Shown piece by piece: positions 17,735 through 26,199 of a stretch of 64,000 bases of DNA. Positions within the stretch are counted from its first letter, which is position 1, and every line of letters begins with the position of its first letter. The stretch covers positions 1 through 64,000 of the forward strand of contig NZ_PYOM01000025.1 of assembly GCF_003026365.1 (NCBI RefSeq). Reading direction: 5' to 3'. This DNA is from Photobacterium angustum (GTDB taxonomy: Bacteria > Pseudomonadota > Gammaproteobacteria > Enterobacterales > Vibrionaceae). The translations under genes were made by a program, and so were the position numbers. Below the pieces are notes generated by a model that worked only from the letters and a program-made list of their open reading frames with translations, was not told the origin of the DNA and made no database searches.

Positions 17735-17774
17735 TTAAGGTAAACTGCAGCCTTAATTTCCGTCTTTAAGGCTG
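17735..17774 (+). promoter_or_regulatory. Mutually exclusive hairpins covering the srkA ribosome binding site
   Basis: CAGCCTTAA (17748-17756) and TTAAGGCTG (17766-17774) are a perfect 9-bp inverted repeat with a 9-nt loop. It ends 4 nt before the srkA ATG. The only Shine-Dalgarno candidate, AAGG (17768-17771), lies inside the stem. An upstream copy, ATTAAGG (17734-17740), can instead pair with CCTTAAT (17751-17757) and would free the ribosome site. This has the layout of a translational switch or thermosensor. The pairing is seen in the sequence; regulation is inferred. Confidence 0.5.
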
Positions 17775-17778
17775 TTTC

Positions 17779-18765
17779 ATGGAAAAAAACGATTTTTGTT
17801 TTTCGAATCTCACACCTGATTTGCTACTTGATGCCTTAGATAGCATTGATGTTCGTGCAGAATCAGGATTACTGGCTCTCAATAGTTATGAAAATCGGGT
17901 CTACCAGTTTAAAGCGGAAGATGGCGCACGTTATGTCACCAAATTCTATCGCTCAGAGCGTTGGAGTGATGAGCAAATTGAAGAAGAGCACCAATTCACA
18001 CAAGAATTGGCTGACAATGAAATTCCTGTTGCCGCACCTATAAATATCAATGGGAAAACACTACATAACTTTAATGGTCATCGTTTTGCTTTATTCCCAA
18101 GTGTCGGCGGTCGACAATTTGAAGTCGATAATTTCGACCAATTAGAATGGGTCGGTCGCTATTTAGGTCGCATTCATCTAGTGGGGCAACGCCAGCCTTT
18201 TCAACATCGTCCAACCATGGGTCTGGATGAATACGTCTATCAGCCTCGAAAATTATTAGAGCACAGTCAGTTTATACCCGATCACCTTAAGAACGTCTTT
18301 TTCGCCGATCTTGATCTACTGATTAAAAACCTCGAACAGCATTGGTCTACCGATTGGCAAGCGATTCGTCTTCATGGCGACTGTCACCCAGGTAATATTT
18401 TATGGCGTGATGGCCCGATGTTTGTCGATCTTGACGATGCTCGTAATGGTCCAGCCATCCAAGATTTATGGATGCTATTAAACGGTGAGCGCGCCGATCA
18501 ATTAGCCCAACTGGATACTTTACTTGAAGCTTATGGTGAATTTGCAGATTTTGATCAACGTCAATTGCAACTAATCGAGCCTTTACGCGGTCTTAGAATG
18601 GTGCATTATATGGCATGGTTAGCAAAACGCTGGCAAGATCCTGCATTTCCCCGTGCATTCCCTTGGTTTGCTGATGCAAAATACTGGGAAGGGCAAGTGC
18701 TTGCATTCAAAGAACAAATTGCCTCGCTACATGATGCACCATTACAACTCATGCCACAGTGGTAA
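17779..18765 (+). CDS. srkA: Stress response serine/threonine kinase SrkA (YihE/RdoA)
   Basis: Eukaryotic-like protein kinase of the APH/RIO-like fold, known in E. coli to protect cells from death pathways under stress and to be part of the Cpx response through its operon with dsbA. At 328 residues it is full length. The catalytic loop is LHGDCHPGNILW (near residue 200), followed by the metal-binding VDLDDARNGP. The ATG at 17779 immediately follows a hairpin that buries the ribosome site. dsbA lies 74 bp downstream in the same direction. Confidence 0.93.
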   Translation: MEKNDFCFSNLTPDLLLDALDSIDVRAESGLLALNSYENRVYQFKAEDGARYVTKFYRSERWSDEQIEEEHQFTQELADNEIPVAAPININGKTLHNFNGHRFALFPSVGGRQFEVDNFDQLEWVGRYLGRIHLVGQRQPFQHRPTMGLDEYVYQPRKLLEHSQFIPDHLKNVFFADLDLLIKNLEQHWSTDWQAIRLHGDCHPGNILWRDGPMFVDLDDARNGPAIQDLWMLLNGERADQLAQLDTLLEAYGEFADFDQRQLQLIEPLRGLRMVHYMAWLAKRWQDPAFPRAFPWFADAKYWEGQVLAFKEQIASLHDAPLQLMPQW

Positions 18766-18839
18766 ACACAAAAACGTATTAACATAAAAATTCAGGTTAT
18801 ATTTATAACCGTGATAAGGATAATCAGGGAGTTATATCA

Positions 18840-19442
18840 ATGTTCAAGAAGTTACTCACGCTAGCTAGTGCGGCGTTACTATCATTTTCAGTGCACGCTG
18901 CTAAATTTACTGAGGGTGATTACTACAAAGTTCTCGATCTACCAAAATCTGAAACACCCATTGTGACTGAGTACTTCTCTTTATACTGCCCGCATTGCTA
19001 TCAGTTTGAACCTATGATCAAACAGCTAAAAACTAAATTGCCTGAAAATGCAAAGTTACAAAAAATGCATGTTTCATTCATGGGTGGCCCAATGGGTAAA
19101 GTGATGAGTAAAGCCTTCGCTACCTCTGTCGTATTAGGTGTTCAAGATAAAATGATACCGGTGTTCTTTAACCGTATCCACACCATGAACAAGCCACCAC
19201 GTAATGAAGAAGAAGTGCGTCAAATCTTCATTGATGAGGGAGTTCCTGCGGCTGAATTTGATGGTGCATTTAATAGCTTTGCAGTAAATTCAATGGTAAG
19301 CCGTTTTGATAAATCCTTTGAGGATGCAGGCCTAACAGGTGTGCCAGCGGTTGTGGTTAACAACAAGTACCTTGTACAAACAGGTAAAATTAAATCGGCT
19401 GACGAATACTTTGAGTTAGTAAACTACTTACTGAAAAAGTAA
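18840..19442 (+). CDS. dsbA: Periplasmic thiol:disulfide oxidoreductase DsbA
   Basis: Introduces disulfide bonds into secreted proteins and is reoxidised by DsbB. The 200-residue precursor has a Sec signal peptide (residues 1-20, cleavage after VHA). The thioredoxin active site is CPHC at residues 50-53 and the cis-proline lies in TGVPAVVV near residue 168. A GGGAG ribosome site precedes the ATG. It follows srkA, as in E. coli, probably both as an operon and from its own promoter in the 74-bp gap. Confidence 0.97.
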   Translation: MFKKLLTLASAALLSFSVHAAKFTEGDYYKVLDLPKSETPIVTEYFSLYCPHCYQFEPMIKQLKTKLPENAKLQKMHVSFMGGPMGKVMSKAFATSVVLGVQDKMIPVFFNRIHTMNKPPRNEEEVRQIFIDEGVPAAEFDGAFNSFAVNSMVSRFDKSFEDAGLTGVPAVVVNNKYLVQTGKIKSADEYFELVNYLLKK

Positions 19443-19456
19443 TCTCATCTAAAAAT

Positions 19457-19483
19457 AAAAAAGGGCTGTGATGCCCTTTTTTA
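19457..19483. terminator. Bidirectional terminator between dsbA and comM
   Basis: AAAAAGGGC-TGTGAT-GCCCTTTTTT between convergent genes. Confidence 0.85.
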
Positions 19484-19505
19484 TTATCCAAATAACGATA
19501 CTTTT

Positions 19506-21032
19506 TTATATAACTTGGCTATTAATCTGCTTAAGCAGCCTATCCATTGCACGATACCCTAACGCTTCCGCTAAGTGCCCTCGAGAAATATCAGGCTCTC
19601 CCGCCAAATCAGCTATTGTGCGCGCCACTTTAATAATTCGATGATAAGCTCGTACCGATAAACCTAACTGATGAAGCGCATTTTCTAAAAATGCCGCATC
19701 AGCTTGTTGTAGTGGGCAATACTGTTCTAGCTCTCGCGTCGATAACAAGGCATTCACCTTACCACTGCGAGTTAACATTTGCTGACGAGCATAATCTACC
19801 CGTGCTTTAATCGTTACTGTTGAATCACCTCGATCTCCCCCTTTAGTTAACGTTCCTCGGGGTAGGGCTGGGATCTCAATCGACATATCAAACCTATCAA
19901 GTAATGGGCCACTTAACCGACTTAAATAACGTAATATCGCCTGCGGGTTGGTACGTGTTTGGTTACCGTCATAGTATCCAGAAGGGCTTGGATTCAGCGC
20001 ACCGATCAATTGAAAACGCGCAGGAAATGTTGTTTTACTGGTCGCACGAGAAATCACAATATGACCCGACTCTAATGGCTCGCGTAAAGAATCTAAAACT
20101 TTACGTTCAAATTCAGGCATCTCGTCTAGAAATAAAAGCCCATTGTGCGCCAACGATATTTCTCCTGGTTTAGGTACCGAGCCCCCACCCACTAATGCTG
20201 CCATAGAGCTCGAATGGTGTGGCGTACGAAAAGGTCTTCTTAACCAATTCCCTTGATGTAACGATTGTGGTGTGAGTGAGGTAACAGCTGCTGTTTCTAA
20301 CGCTTCTTCATGACTCATCGGCGGTAATAAGTCGCACAATCTTGATGCCAGCATGGTTTTACCCGTTCCCGGTGGTCCTAGGAACAAGATATTGTGACCG
20401 CCAGCAGCGGCAATTTCTAACGCACGTTTACCTTGCTGCTGACCGATAATATCTTGCATATCTCGATCTAAAGGAGCCGTTGTTTCTTTAATCTGCTCAC
20501 TAAAATTTAATGCTAATTGTTGTTGGCCACATAAATAACCACAAACGGCTAATAGACTGGATGCCGATTTATGAACCTCTTTACCGACAAGAGCCACTTG
20601 ATCGCCATTACTGTCAGGCACCACAAAGCAACGTTTCGCCTTTAACGCTGCTAAAGCAGCAGGCAGCGCCCCCTTTACAGGTCGCAACTCTCCTGATAAT
20701 GCTAATTCACCAATAAACTCATGCTCTGCTAATTTATCTGTTGGGATCTGGCCTGATGCCGCCAAAATATCTAGCGCAATAGGTAAATCAAATCGCCCAC
20801 CTTCTTTAGGTAAATCAGCAGGGGCTAAATTGACAGTGATACGCCGTGATGGGAACTCAAAATTCGCATTAATAATTGCACTTCGAACCCGATCTTTAGC
20901 CTCTTTTACCGTGGTTTCAGGTAACCCAACTAATGTAAAACTTGGCAACCCATTACTTAAGTGGACTTCTACTGTCACAGGTGGAGCCTGCACACCCACA
21001 CAAGCTCGACTATGAACAATCGCAAGCGTCAT
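19506..21032 (-). CDS. comM: ComM/YifB hexameric branch-migration ATPase
   Basis: Mg-chelatase-like AAA+ protein of 508 residues. In Vibrio cholerae ComM is a helicase that extends recombination intermediates during natural transformation. The N-terminal Lon-like ChlI domain begins LAIVHSRACVGVQAPPVTV. The ATPase core shows LGPPGTGKTMLASRL (Walker A, near residue 218) and LLFLDEMPEF (Walker B), with a C-terminal helical domain. Together with DprA it points to a competence-capable lineage. It stands alone, divergent from the ilv operon. Confidence 0.94.
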   Translation of the reverse strand: MTLAIVHSRACVGVQAPPVTVEVHLSNGLPSFTLVGLPETTVKEAKDRVRSAIINANFEFPSRRITVNLAPADLPKEGGRFDLPIALDILAASGQIPTDKLAEHEFIGELALSGELRPVKGALPAALAALKAKRCFVVPDSNGDQVALVGKEVHKSASSLLAVCGYLCGQQQLALNFSEQIKETTAPLDRDMQDIIGQQQGKRALEIAAAGGHNILFLGPPGTGKTMLASRLCDLLPPMSHEEALETAAVTSLTPQSLHQGNWLRRPFRTPHHSSSMAALVGGGSVPKPGEISLAHNGLLFLDEMPEFERKVLDSLREPLESGHIVISRATSKTTFPARFQLIGALNPSPSGYYDGNQTRTNPQAILRYLSRLSGPLLDRFDMSIEIPALPRGTLTKGGDRGDSTVTIKARVDYARQQMLTRSGKVNALLSTRELEQYCPLQQADAAFLENALHQLGLSVRAYHRIIKVARTIADLAGEPDISRGHLAEALGYRAMDRLLKQINSQVI

Positions 21033-21143
21033 GAACCATCACCTCACTGAGATACAAAAACATTCGTTAATGAAATATTTATTTTTGGTTTCATAAGATG
21101 CCTGTAAATGCAGCTCGTTTGCTAAAAAAACCACAGTTTTTGC

Positions 21144-21172
21144 TTGTCATGCGATAGACGTCTGTGTTACCA
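21144..21172 (+). promoter_or_regulatory. Candidate ilv operon promoter
   Basis: TTGTCA (21144-21149) and TTACCA (21167-21172) are separated by 17 bp. The -10 is weak. Position is right for a transcript that begins about 40 nt before the leader peptide. Confidence 0.45.
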
Positions 21173-21217
21173 CTAACATATAGCAACAACTAGACAACAA
21201 AAGTTGGACAAATATAC

Positions 21218-21304
21218 ATGCGCTTAACAACATCTCTCGTACTCATTATTAATGTCATTGTGGTGATTATGTCACCGCAGCGGGGATTTGCTGGCGCAAA
21301 GTAG
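21218..21304 (+). CDS. ilvL: ilv operon leader peptide IlvL
   Basis: A 28-codon reading frame starting MRLTTSLVLIINVIVVIM. Eleven of its first 18 codons specify Ile, Val or Leu. It ends just before an intrinsic terminator and stands 120 bp before ilvG. In the known mechanism, ribosome stalling at these codons when charged Ile, Val or Leu tRNA is scarce prevents the terminator from forming. The frame is too short for ordinary gene calling but its composition and place make it secure. Confidence 0.9.
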   Translation: MRLTTSLVLIINVIVVIMSPQRGFAGAK

Positions 21305-21320
21305 CGCAAAAGACGCAAAC

Positions 21321-21357
21321 AAAAAGCCCCCGCACTGAGAAGTTCGGGGGCTTTTTT
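21321..21357 (+). terminator. ilv attenuator terminator
   Basis: AAAAAGCCCCCG / CGGGGGCTTTTTT (21321-21357) is a strong GC-rich hairpin with a T run between the leader peptide and ilvG. Confidence 0.9.
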
Positions 21358-21423
21358 CAACAAATGGATTTGAGTAATCGTTATCATCTCAAATAGATCT
21401 CGCAAAGCAAGCAAGGAGCTGCG

Positions 21424-23070
21424 ATGACAGGGGCAGAATTAGTCGTAAAAGCGCTGCATCAGCAGGGTATCAAAACCGTATTTGGTTACCCAGGCGGTGC
21501 CATCATGCCAATTTATGACGCTTTATATGATGGTGGAGTAGAGCATATCCTCTGCCGCCATGAACAAGGAGCAGCAATGGCTGCTATTGGTATGGCTCGA
21601 TCCACCCAAGATGTTGCTGTCTGTATGGCAACATCAGGTCCGGGTGCCACAAACCTCGTCACAGGACTTGCTGATGCCTTTATGGATTCAGTCCCCTTAG
21701 TTGCGATTACAGGACAAGTTGCCAGCACCCATATTGGAACCGATGCCTTCCAAGAAATGGATGTGATTGGGATGTCTTTATCATGTACCAAACACAGCTA
21801 TCTGGTAACAGATGTCAATGATCTTGCGCCAACCCTTGCTGAAGCATTTGTAGTTGCTAAAGCCGGTCGTCCTGGCCCTGTCATTGTCGATATAGCCAAA
21901 GATGTACAGCTTGCACAAGCGCCAACCGAATTACTGCCTCCTATTGATCCGCCTGCTATTCCAACGGTCAACAGTGAAGCTATCACTGTAGCTCAACAGT
22001 TGTTAGATCAAAGTCATCGCCCCGTAATGTATGTTGGTGGTGGGGTACAAATTGCCCATGCTACCGATACTTTACGTCAATTTTTAAGCCTTAATCCAAT
22101 GCCTTCGGTCAGTACCTTAAAAGGCTTAGGCTCTATCGAACGCCATGACCCACATTATCTTGGCATGCTTGGTATGCACGGTACAAAAGCGGCCAATCTA
22201 GTGGTACAAGAAGCAGATTTATTAATTGTAGTTGGCGCCCGTTTTGATGATCGCGTAACCGGAAAATTGGATACCTTTGCGCCACACGCAAAAGTGATTC
22301 ATATTGATATTGATGCCGCTGAATTTAGTAAATTACGTCATGCTGATGCGCCATTACGTGGCGATATTAATACTATTTTGCCTCAGTTAGAGCTAAGCCA
22401 AGATATCAGCCGTTGGCTCACTCACAGCGAACATGTTCGTAAAATTGGCAAATGGCGCTATGACCATCCTGGCGATCTGATTTACGCACCATTACTGCTT
22501 AAGCAATTGTCAGATGTGATGCCAGATAGCAGCATGGTATCTACCGATGTTGGTCAGCACCAAATGTGGGCCGCACAGCATATTCAACCTCGTGAGCCAC
22601 AAAACTACATTACATCAGCAGGCCTTGGCACGATGGGCTTTGGTTTACCTGCAGCAATGGGAGCCAGTGTTGCCCGTCCTGATGATCAATCTATTCTGAT
22701 CTCTGGTGATGGTTCGTTTATGATGAATGTACAAGAATTGGGAACGTTAAAGCGCCGTAGTATTCCCGTCAAAATGGTACTTATCAATAACCAACGCTTA
22801 GGTATGGTACGTCAATGGCAGTCGCTGTTTTTTGATGGTCGCCACAGCGAAACCATCCTAGATGATAATCCTGATTTTGTAATGTTAGCTAAGGCGTTTG
22901 ATATCCCAGGAAAAACCATTACTCGCAAAGAAGAAGTGGCTCCTGCACTGGAAGAAATGCTCGCCAGTAAAACCGCTTACTTGTTGCATGTGTTGATTGA
23001 TGAAGAACAAAATGTATGGCCACTGGTTCCACCGGGTGCTGCAAACCAAGATATGCTGGAGAACACCTAA
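21424..23070 (+). CDS. ilvG: Acetolactate synthase II large subunit IlvG
   Basis: Thiamine-diphosphate enzyme that condenses two pyruvates to acetolactate, or pyruvate with 2-ketobutyrate, for valine/leucine and isoleucine. The 548 residues include the PYR domain with the catalytic Glu in CRHEQGAAMAA, the central domain, and the PP domain with the GDGSFMMN metal-ThDP motif (near residue 428). The frame is intact, unlike the E. coli K-12 gene, which is frameshifted. AAGGAG precedes the ATG. The stop overlaps the ilvM start by one base (TAATG). Confidence 0.96.
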   Translation: MTGAELVVKALHQQGIKTVFGYPGGAIMPIYDALYDGGVEHILCRHEQGAAMAAIGMARSTQDVAVCMATSGPGATNLVTGLADAFMDSVPLVAITGQVASTHIGTDAFQEMDVIGMSLSCTKHSYLVTDVNDLAPTLAEAFVVAKAGRPGPVIVDIAKDVQLAQAPTELLPPIDPPAIPTVNSEAITVAQQLLDQSHRPVMYVGGGVQIAHATDTLRQFLSLNPMPSVSTLKGLGSIERHDPHYLGMLGMHGTKAANLVVQEADLLIVVGARFDDRVTGKLDTFAPHAKVIHIDIDAAEFSKLRHADAPLRGDINTILPQLELSQDISRWLTHSEHVRKIGKWRYDHPGDLIYAPLLLKQLSDVMPDSSMVSTDVGQHQMWAAQHIQPREPQNYITSAGLGTMGFGLPAAMGASVARPDDQSILISGDGSFMMNVQELGTLKRRSIPVKMVLINNQRLGMVRQWQSLFFDGRHSETILDDNPDFVMLAKAFDIPGKTITRKEEVAPALEEMLASKTAYLLHVLIDEEQNVWPLVPPGAANQDMLENT

Positions 23071-23318
23071 TGGAAAGATATTTACTCAACATTACCGCTA
23101 ATGATAAGCCTGTATTACTTGAGCGAATTTTACGTGTGATCCGCCATCGAGGCTTCATCATAAAAAAAGTCGATGCAACACAAAATCATCACAGCAAGAT
23201 AGCCAGAATCGAAATTATCGTCGATAGTACTCGTCCTATATCGACGCTTATCAACCAAATTGAAAAACTGTGGGACATCATCAGTGTAGAGACTTCCCCC
23301 CTACAGTTACTGGATTAA
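23070..23318 (+). CDS. ilvM: Acetolactate synthase II small subunit IlvM
   Basis: An 82-residue ACT-domain regulatory subunit of isozyme II. The start is ATG 23070, which overlaps the ilvG stop, so translation is coupled. The sequence MERYLLNITANDKPVLLERI begins the ACT fold. Isozyme II is typically insensitive to valine, a family property not visible from sequence. A longer frame from 23016 runs inside ilvG and is not used. Confidence 0.94.
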   Translation: MERYLLNITANDKPVLLERILRVIRHRGFIIKKVDATQNHHSKIARIEIIVDSTRPISTLINQIEKLWDIISVETSPLQLLD

Positions 23319-23338
23319 ATTTTAGAAAGGAATTCAAC

Positions 23339-24271
23339 ATGGCAAATACAGCAGATTACATTTGGTTTAACGGTGAGATAGTGCCTTGGGCTGATGCTAA
23401 TGTTCACGTTTTAACCCACGCAATGCACTATGGCACTTCAGTATTTGAAGGGATCCGTTGCTACAACACGCCAAAAGGCCCAGCCGTTTTTCGTCATGAA
23501 GAACACATGGTAAGACTAAAAAATTCGGCAAAAATTTATCGCTTCCCGATCCCATACAGCTGCGATGAGCTAATGAAAATTTGCCGTGAAACGATCCGAG
23601 TAAATAAACTCGATTCCGCTTACATTCGTCCATTGGGTTATGTAGGTAATGTTGGCCTCGGCGTTTGCCCTCCCGTTGATACAAAAATGGATTTGATTGT
23701 TGCCGCTTTCCCTTGGGGTTCTTACTTAGGTGAAGAAGCGCTAGAAAACGGTGTCGATGCAATGATTTCTAGCTGGAACCGTGCTGCGCCAAATACCATT
23801 CCAACAGCTGCAAAAGCAGGCGGTAACTACCTATCATCACTACTGGTTGGTAGCGAAGCACGTCGCCATGGTTACGCAGAAGGGATCGCATTAAGTGTTG
23901 ATGGTTACCTATCGGAAGGCGCTGGCGAAAATATCTTTGTCATTCGTAATGGTGTTCTTTCAACACCACCAACGACTAGCGCAATTTTACCAGGCATCAC
24001 CCGTGACACTATCATGATCCTAGCCAAAGAACGTGGTTACGAAGTACGTGAAGAAAACATTGCCCGTGAAGCACTTTACCTTGCCGATGAGATCTTCATG
24101 ACAGGTACCGCTGCTGAGATTGTGCCAGTACGTAGCGTTGATCAAATTACCGTAGGTGAAGGTAAGCGAGGTCCTATCACCAAAGAGCTGCAAGCTGCTT
24201 ACTTCGGTCTGTTCAATGGTGAAACAGAAGATAAATGGGGCTGGTTAGATTACGTTTACCCACAAAAATAA
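23339..24271 (+). CDS. ilvE: Branched-chain amino-acid aminotransferase IlvE
   Basis: PLP-dependent (fold type IV) enzyme for the last step of Ile, Val and Leu synthesis. The protein has 310 residues from ATG 23339, which is preceded by AAGGAA. The PLP lysine lies in PTAAKAGGNYLSS near residue 160. Other family segments are HYGTSVFEGIRCY and SEGAGENIFVI. The alternative longer frame from 23270 would begin inside ilvM. It lies 20 bp after ilvM. Confidence 0.96.
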   Translation: MANTADYIWFNGEIVPWADANVHVLTHAMHYGTSVFEGIRCYNTPKGPAVFRHEEHMVRLKNSAKIYRFPIPYSCDELMKICRETIRVNKLDSAYIRPLGYVGNVGLGVCPPVDTKMDLIVAAFPWGSYLGEEALENGVDAMISSWNRAAPNTIPTAAKAGGNYLSSLLVGSEARRHGYAEGIALSVDGYLSEGAGENIFVIRNGVLSTPPTTSAILPGITRDTIMILAKERGYEVREENIAREALYLADEIFMTGTAAEIVPVRSVDQITVGEGKRGPITKELQAAYFGLFNGETEDKWGWLDYVYPQK

Positions 24272-24305
24272 TTGCCCCTTCATAACCAAACCAACACATA
24301 CAAAG

Positions 24306-24329
24306 CTGTCGCTAATACATTAGCGACAG
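24306..24329 (+). other. Hairpin between ilvE and ilvD without a T run
   Basis: CTGTCGCTA (24306-24314) and TAGCGACAG (24321-24329) form a perfect 9-bp stem with a 6-nt loop. No T run follows, so it is not a standard terminator. It could stabilise or help process the polycistronic ilv mRNA. Confidence 0.55.
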
Positions 24330-24352
24330 TGCTCTAAAAAGGATTTTCTGTT

Positions 24353-26194
24353 ATGCCTAAATACCGTTCAGCAACCACTACCCATGGCCGAAATATGGCT
24401 GGCGCTCGTGCCTTATGGCGCGCAACTGGCGTTAAAGATGAAGATTTCGGTAAGCCGATTATTGCCGTGGTGAACTCGTTCACCCAATTTGTTCCCGGTC
24501 ACGTCCACTTAAAAGACCTCGGTCAATTAGTCGCTAAGCAAATCGAAGAAGCGGGCGGTATTGCCAAAGAGTTTAATACTATTGCCGTTGATGATGGTAT
24601 CGCAATGGGTCACGGTGGGATGTTGTATTCACTACCATCTCGTGAACTCATTTCAGATTCTGTTGAGTACATGGTGAATGCCCACTGTGCCGATGCGATG
24701 GTATGTATCTCAAACTGTGACAAAATCACCCCGGGAATGTTAATGGCGTCACTTCGCTTAAATATTCCGGTTATTTTTGTTTCTGGCGGACCAATGGAAG
24801 CAGGTAAAACCAAGCTTTCAGAGCAAGTGATCAAACTCGATTTGGTTGATGCAATGATCCAAGGTGCCGATCCTAAAGTGTCAGATGAACAAAGTGAGCA
24901 GATCGAACGTTCCGCCTGTCCTACCTGTGGTTCGTGCTCTGGTATGTTCACGGCGAACTCAATGAACTGTTTAACCGAAGCATTAGGCTTAAGCCAGCCG
25001 GGTAACGGTTCGATGCTGGCAACACACGCAGATCGCGAGCAGCTATTTATTAATGCAGGTAAACGCATTGTGGCACTGACGAAGCGCTACTATGAGCAAG
25101 ATGATGAATCAGCACTGCCACGTAACATTGCCAATAAGAAAGCCTTCGAAAATGCGATGGCATTAGATATTGCAATGGGGGGATCAACCAATACCGTTTT
25201 ACACCTTTTAGCCGCAGCGCAAGAAGGTGAAATTGATTTCACCATGACCGATATTGATCGCATGTCTCGTATTGTTCCACACCTATGTAAAGTTGCACCA
25301 TCAACACCGAAATATCATATGGAAGATGTTCACCGAGCAGGTGGCGTTTACAGTATTTTAGGTGAACTTGATCGCGCAGGTCTCTTCCATAACGATTGTC
25401 ACAATATTCTGGGTGAAACCTTTGCCGAAAGCTTCAAACACTACGATATTAAAGTAACGGATTCAGAAGAAATTAAAACGTTCTTCCGCGCAGGTCCTGC
25501 AGGTATCCGTACCACGCAAGCATTCTCGCAAGATTGCCGTTGGGAAACCCTTGATGATGATCGAGAAAATGGCTGCATTCGTAGTAAAGAGTTTGCCTTT
25601 AGCCAAGATGGCGGCCTTGCTGTACTGTCAGGCAATATGGCACTTGATGGCTGTATTGTTAAAACTGCAGGTGTTGATGAAAGTTGCCTAACCTTTACAG
25701 GCCCTGCCGTGGTGTTTGAAAGCCAAGATACCGCTGTAGAAGGGATCCTTGGCGGTAAAGTGAAAGCAGGCGATGTCGTGGTTATTCGCTATGAAGGACC
25801 TAAAGGTGGCCCTGGTATGCAAGAAATGTTGTACCCGACCACTTACCTTAAATCTATGGGACTTGGTAAAGAGTGTGCGTTGATCACTGACGGTCGATTC
25901 TCTGGCGGTACCAGTGGCCTATCTATTGGTCACGTTTCGCCTGAAGCGGCAAACGGTGGCACGATTGGCCTGATCGAAAATGGCGATATTATCGCGATAG
26001 ATATTCCAAACCGTAGCATTAAACTAAATGTCGATGATGCAACCCTCGCAGCACGTCGTGAAGCAACGAACCAACGCGGTTGGAAACCTGTTGATCGTGA
26101 ACGTCAGGTTTCTTTTGCCCTAAAAGCCTATGCCAACCTCGCCACCAGTGCAGATAAAGGCGCAGTGCGCGATAAATCTAAACTAGAAGGATAA
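24353..26194 (+). CDS. ilvD: Dihydroxy-acid dehydratase IlvD
   Basis: Iron-sulfur enzyme that dehydrates 2,3-dihydroxy acids to the keto acids for Ile and Val. The 613 residues are standard. Cluster-binding cysteines are seen in SNCDKITPGM (near residue 122) and CPTCGSCSGMFTANSMNCL (near 190), and the C-terminal GRFSGGTSGLSIGHVSPEA segment is typical. It is followed by ilvA after 5 bp. Confidence 0.97.
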   Translation: MPKYRSATTTHGRNMAGARALWRATGVKDEDFGKPIIAVVNSFTQFVPGHVHLKDLGQLVAKQIEEAGGIAKEFNTIAVDDGIAMGHGGMLYSLPSRELISDSVEYMVNAHCADAMVCISNCDKITPGMLMASLRLNIPVIFVSGGPMEAGKTKLSEQVIKLDLVDAMIQGADPKVSDEQSEQIERSACPTCGSCSGMFTANSMNCLTEALGLSQPGNGSMLATHADREQLFINAGKRIVALTKRYYEQDDESALPRNIANKKAFENAMALDIAMGGSTNTVLHLLAAAQEGEIDFTMTDIDRMSRIVPHLCKVAPSTPKYHMEDVHRAGGVYSILGELDRAGLFHNDCHNILGETFAESFKHYDIKVTDSEEIKTFFRAGPAGIRTTQAFSQDCRWETLDDDRENGCIRSKEFAFSQDGGLAVLSGNMALDGCIVKTAGVDESCLTFTGPAVVFESQDTAVEGILGGKVKAGDVVVIRYEGPKGGPGMQEMLYPTTYLKSMGLGKECALITDGRFSGGTSGLSIGHVSPEAANGGTIGLIENGDIIAIDIPNRSIKLNVDDATLAARREATNQRGWKPVDRERQVSFALKAYANLATSADKGAVRDKSKLEG

Positions 26195-26199
26195 TCACC

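Noticed and set aside
24306..24329. The hairpin between ilvE and ilvD as an operon terminator
   Set aside because: No T run follows, and ilvD-ilvA belong to the same conserved operon.
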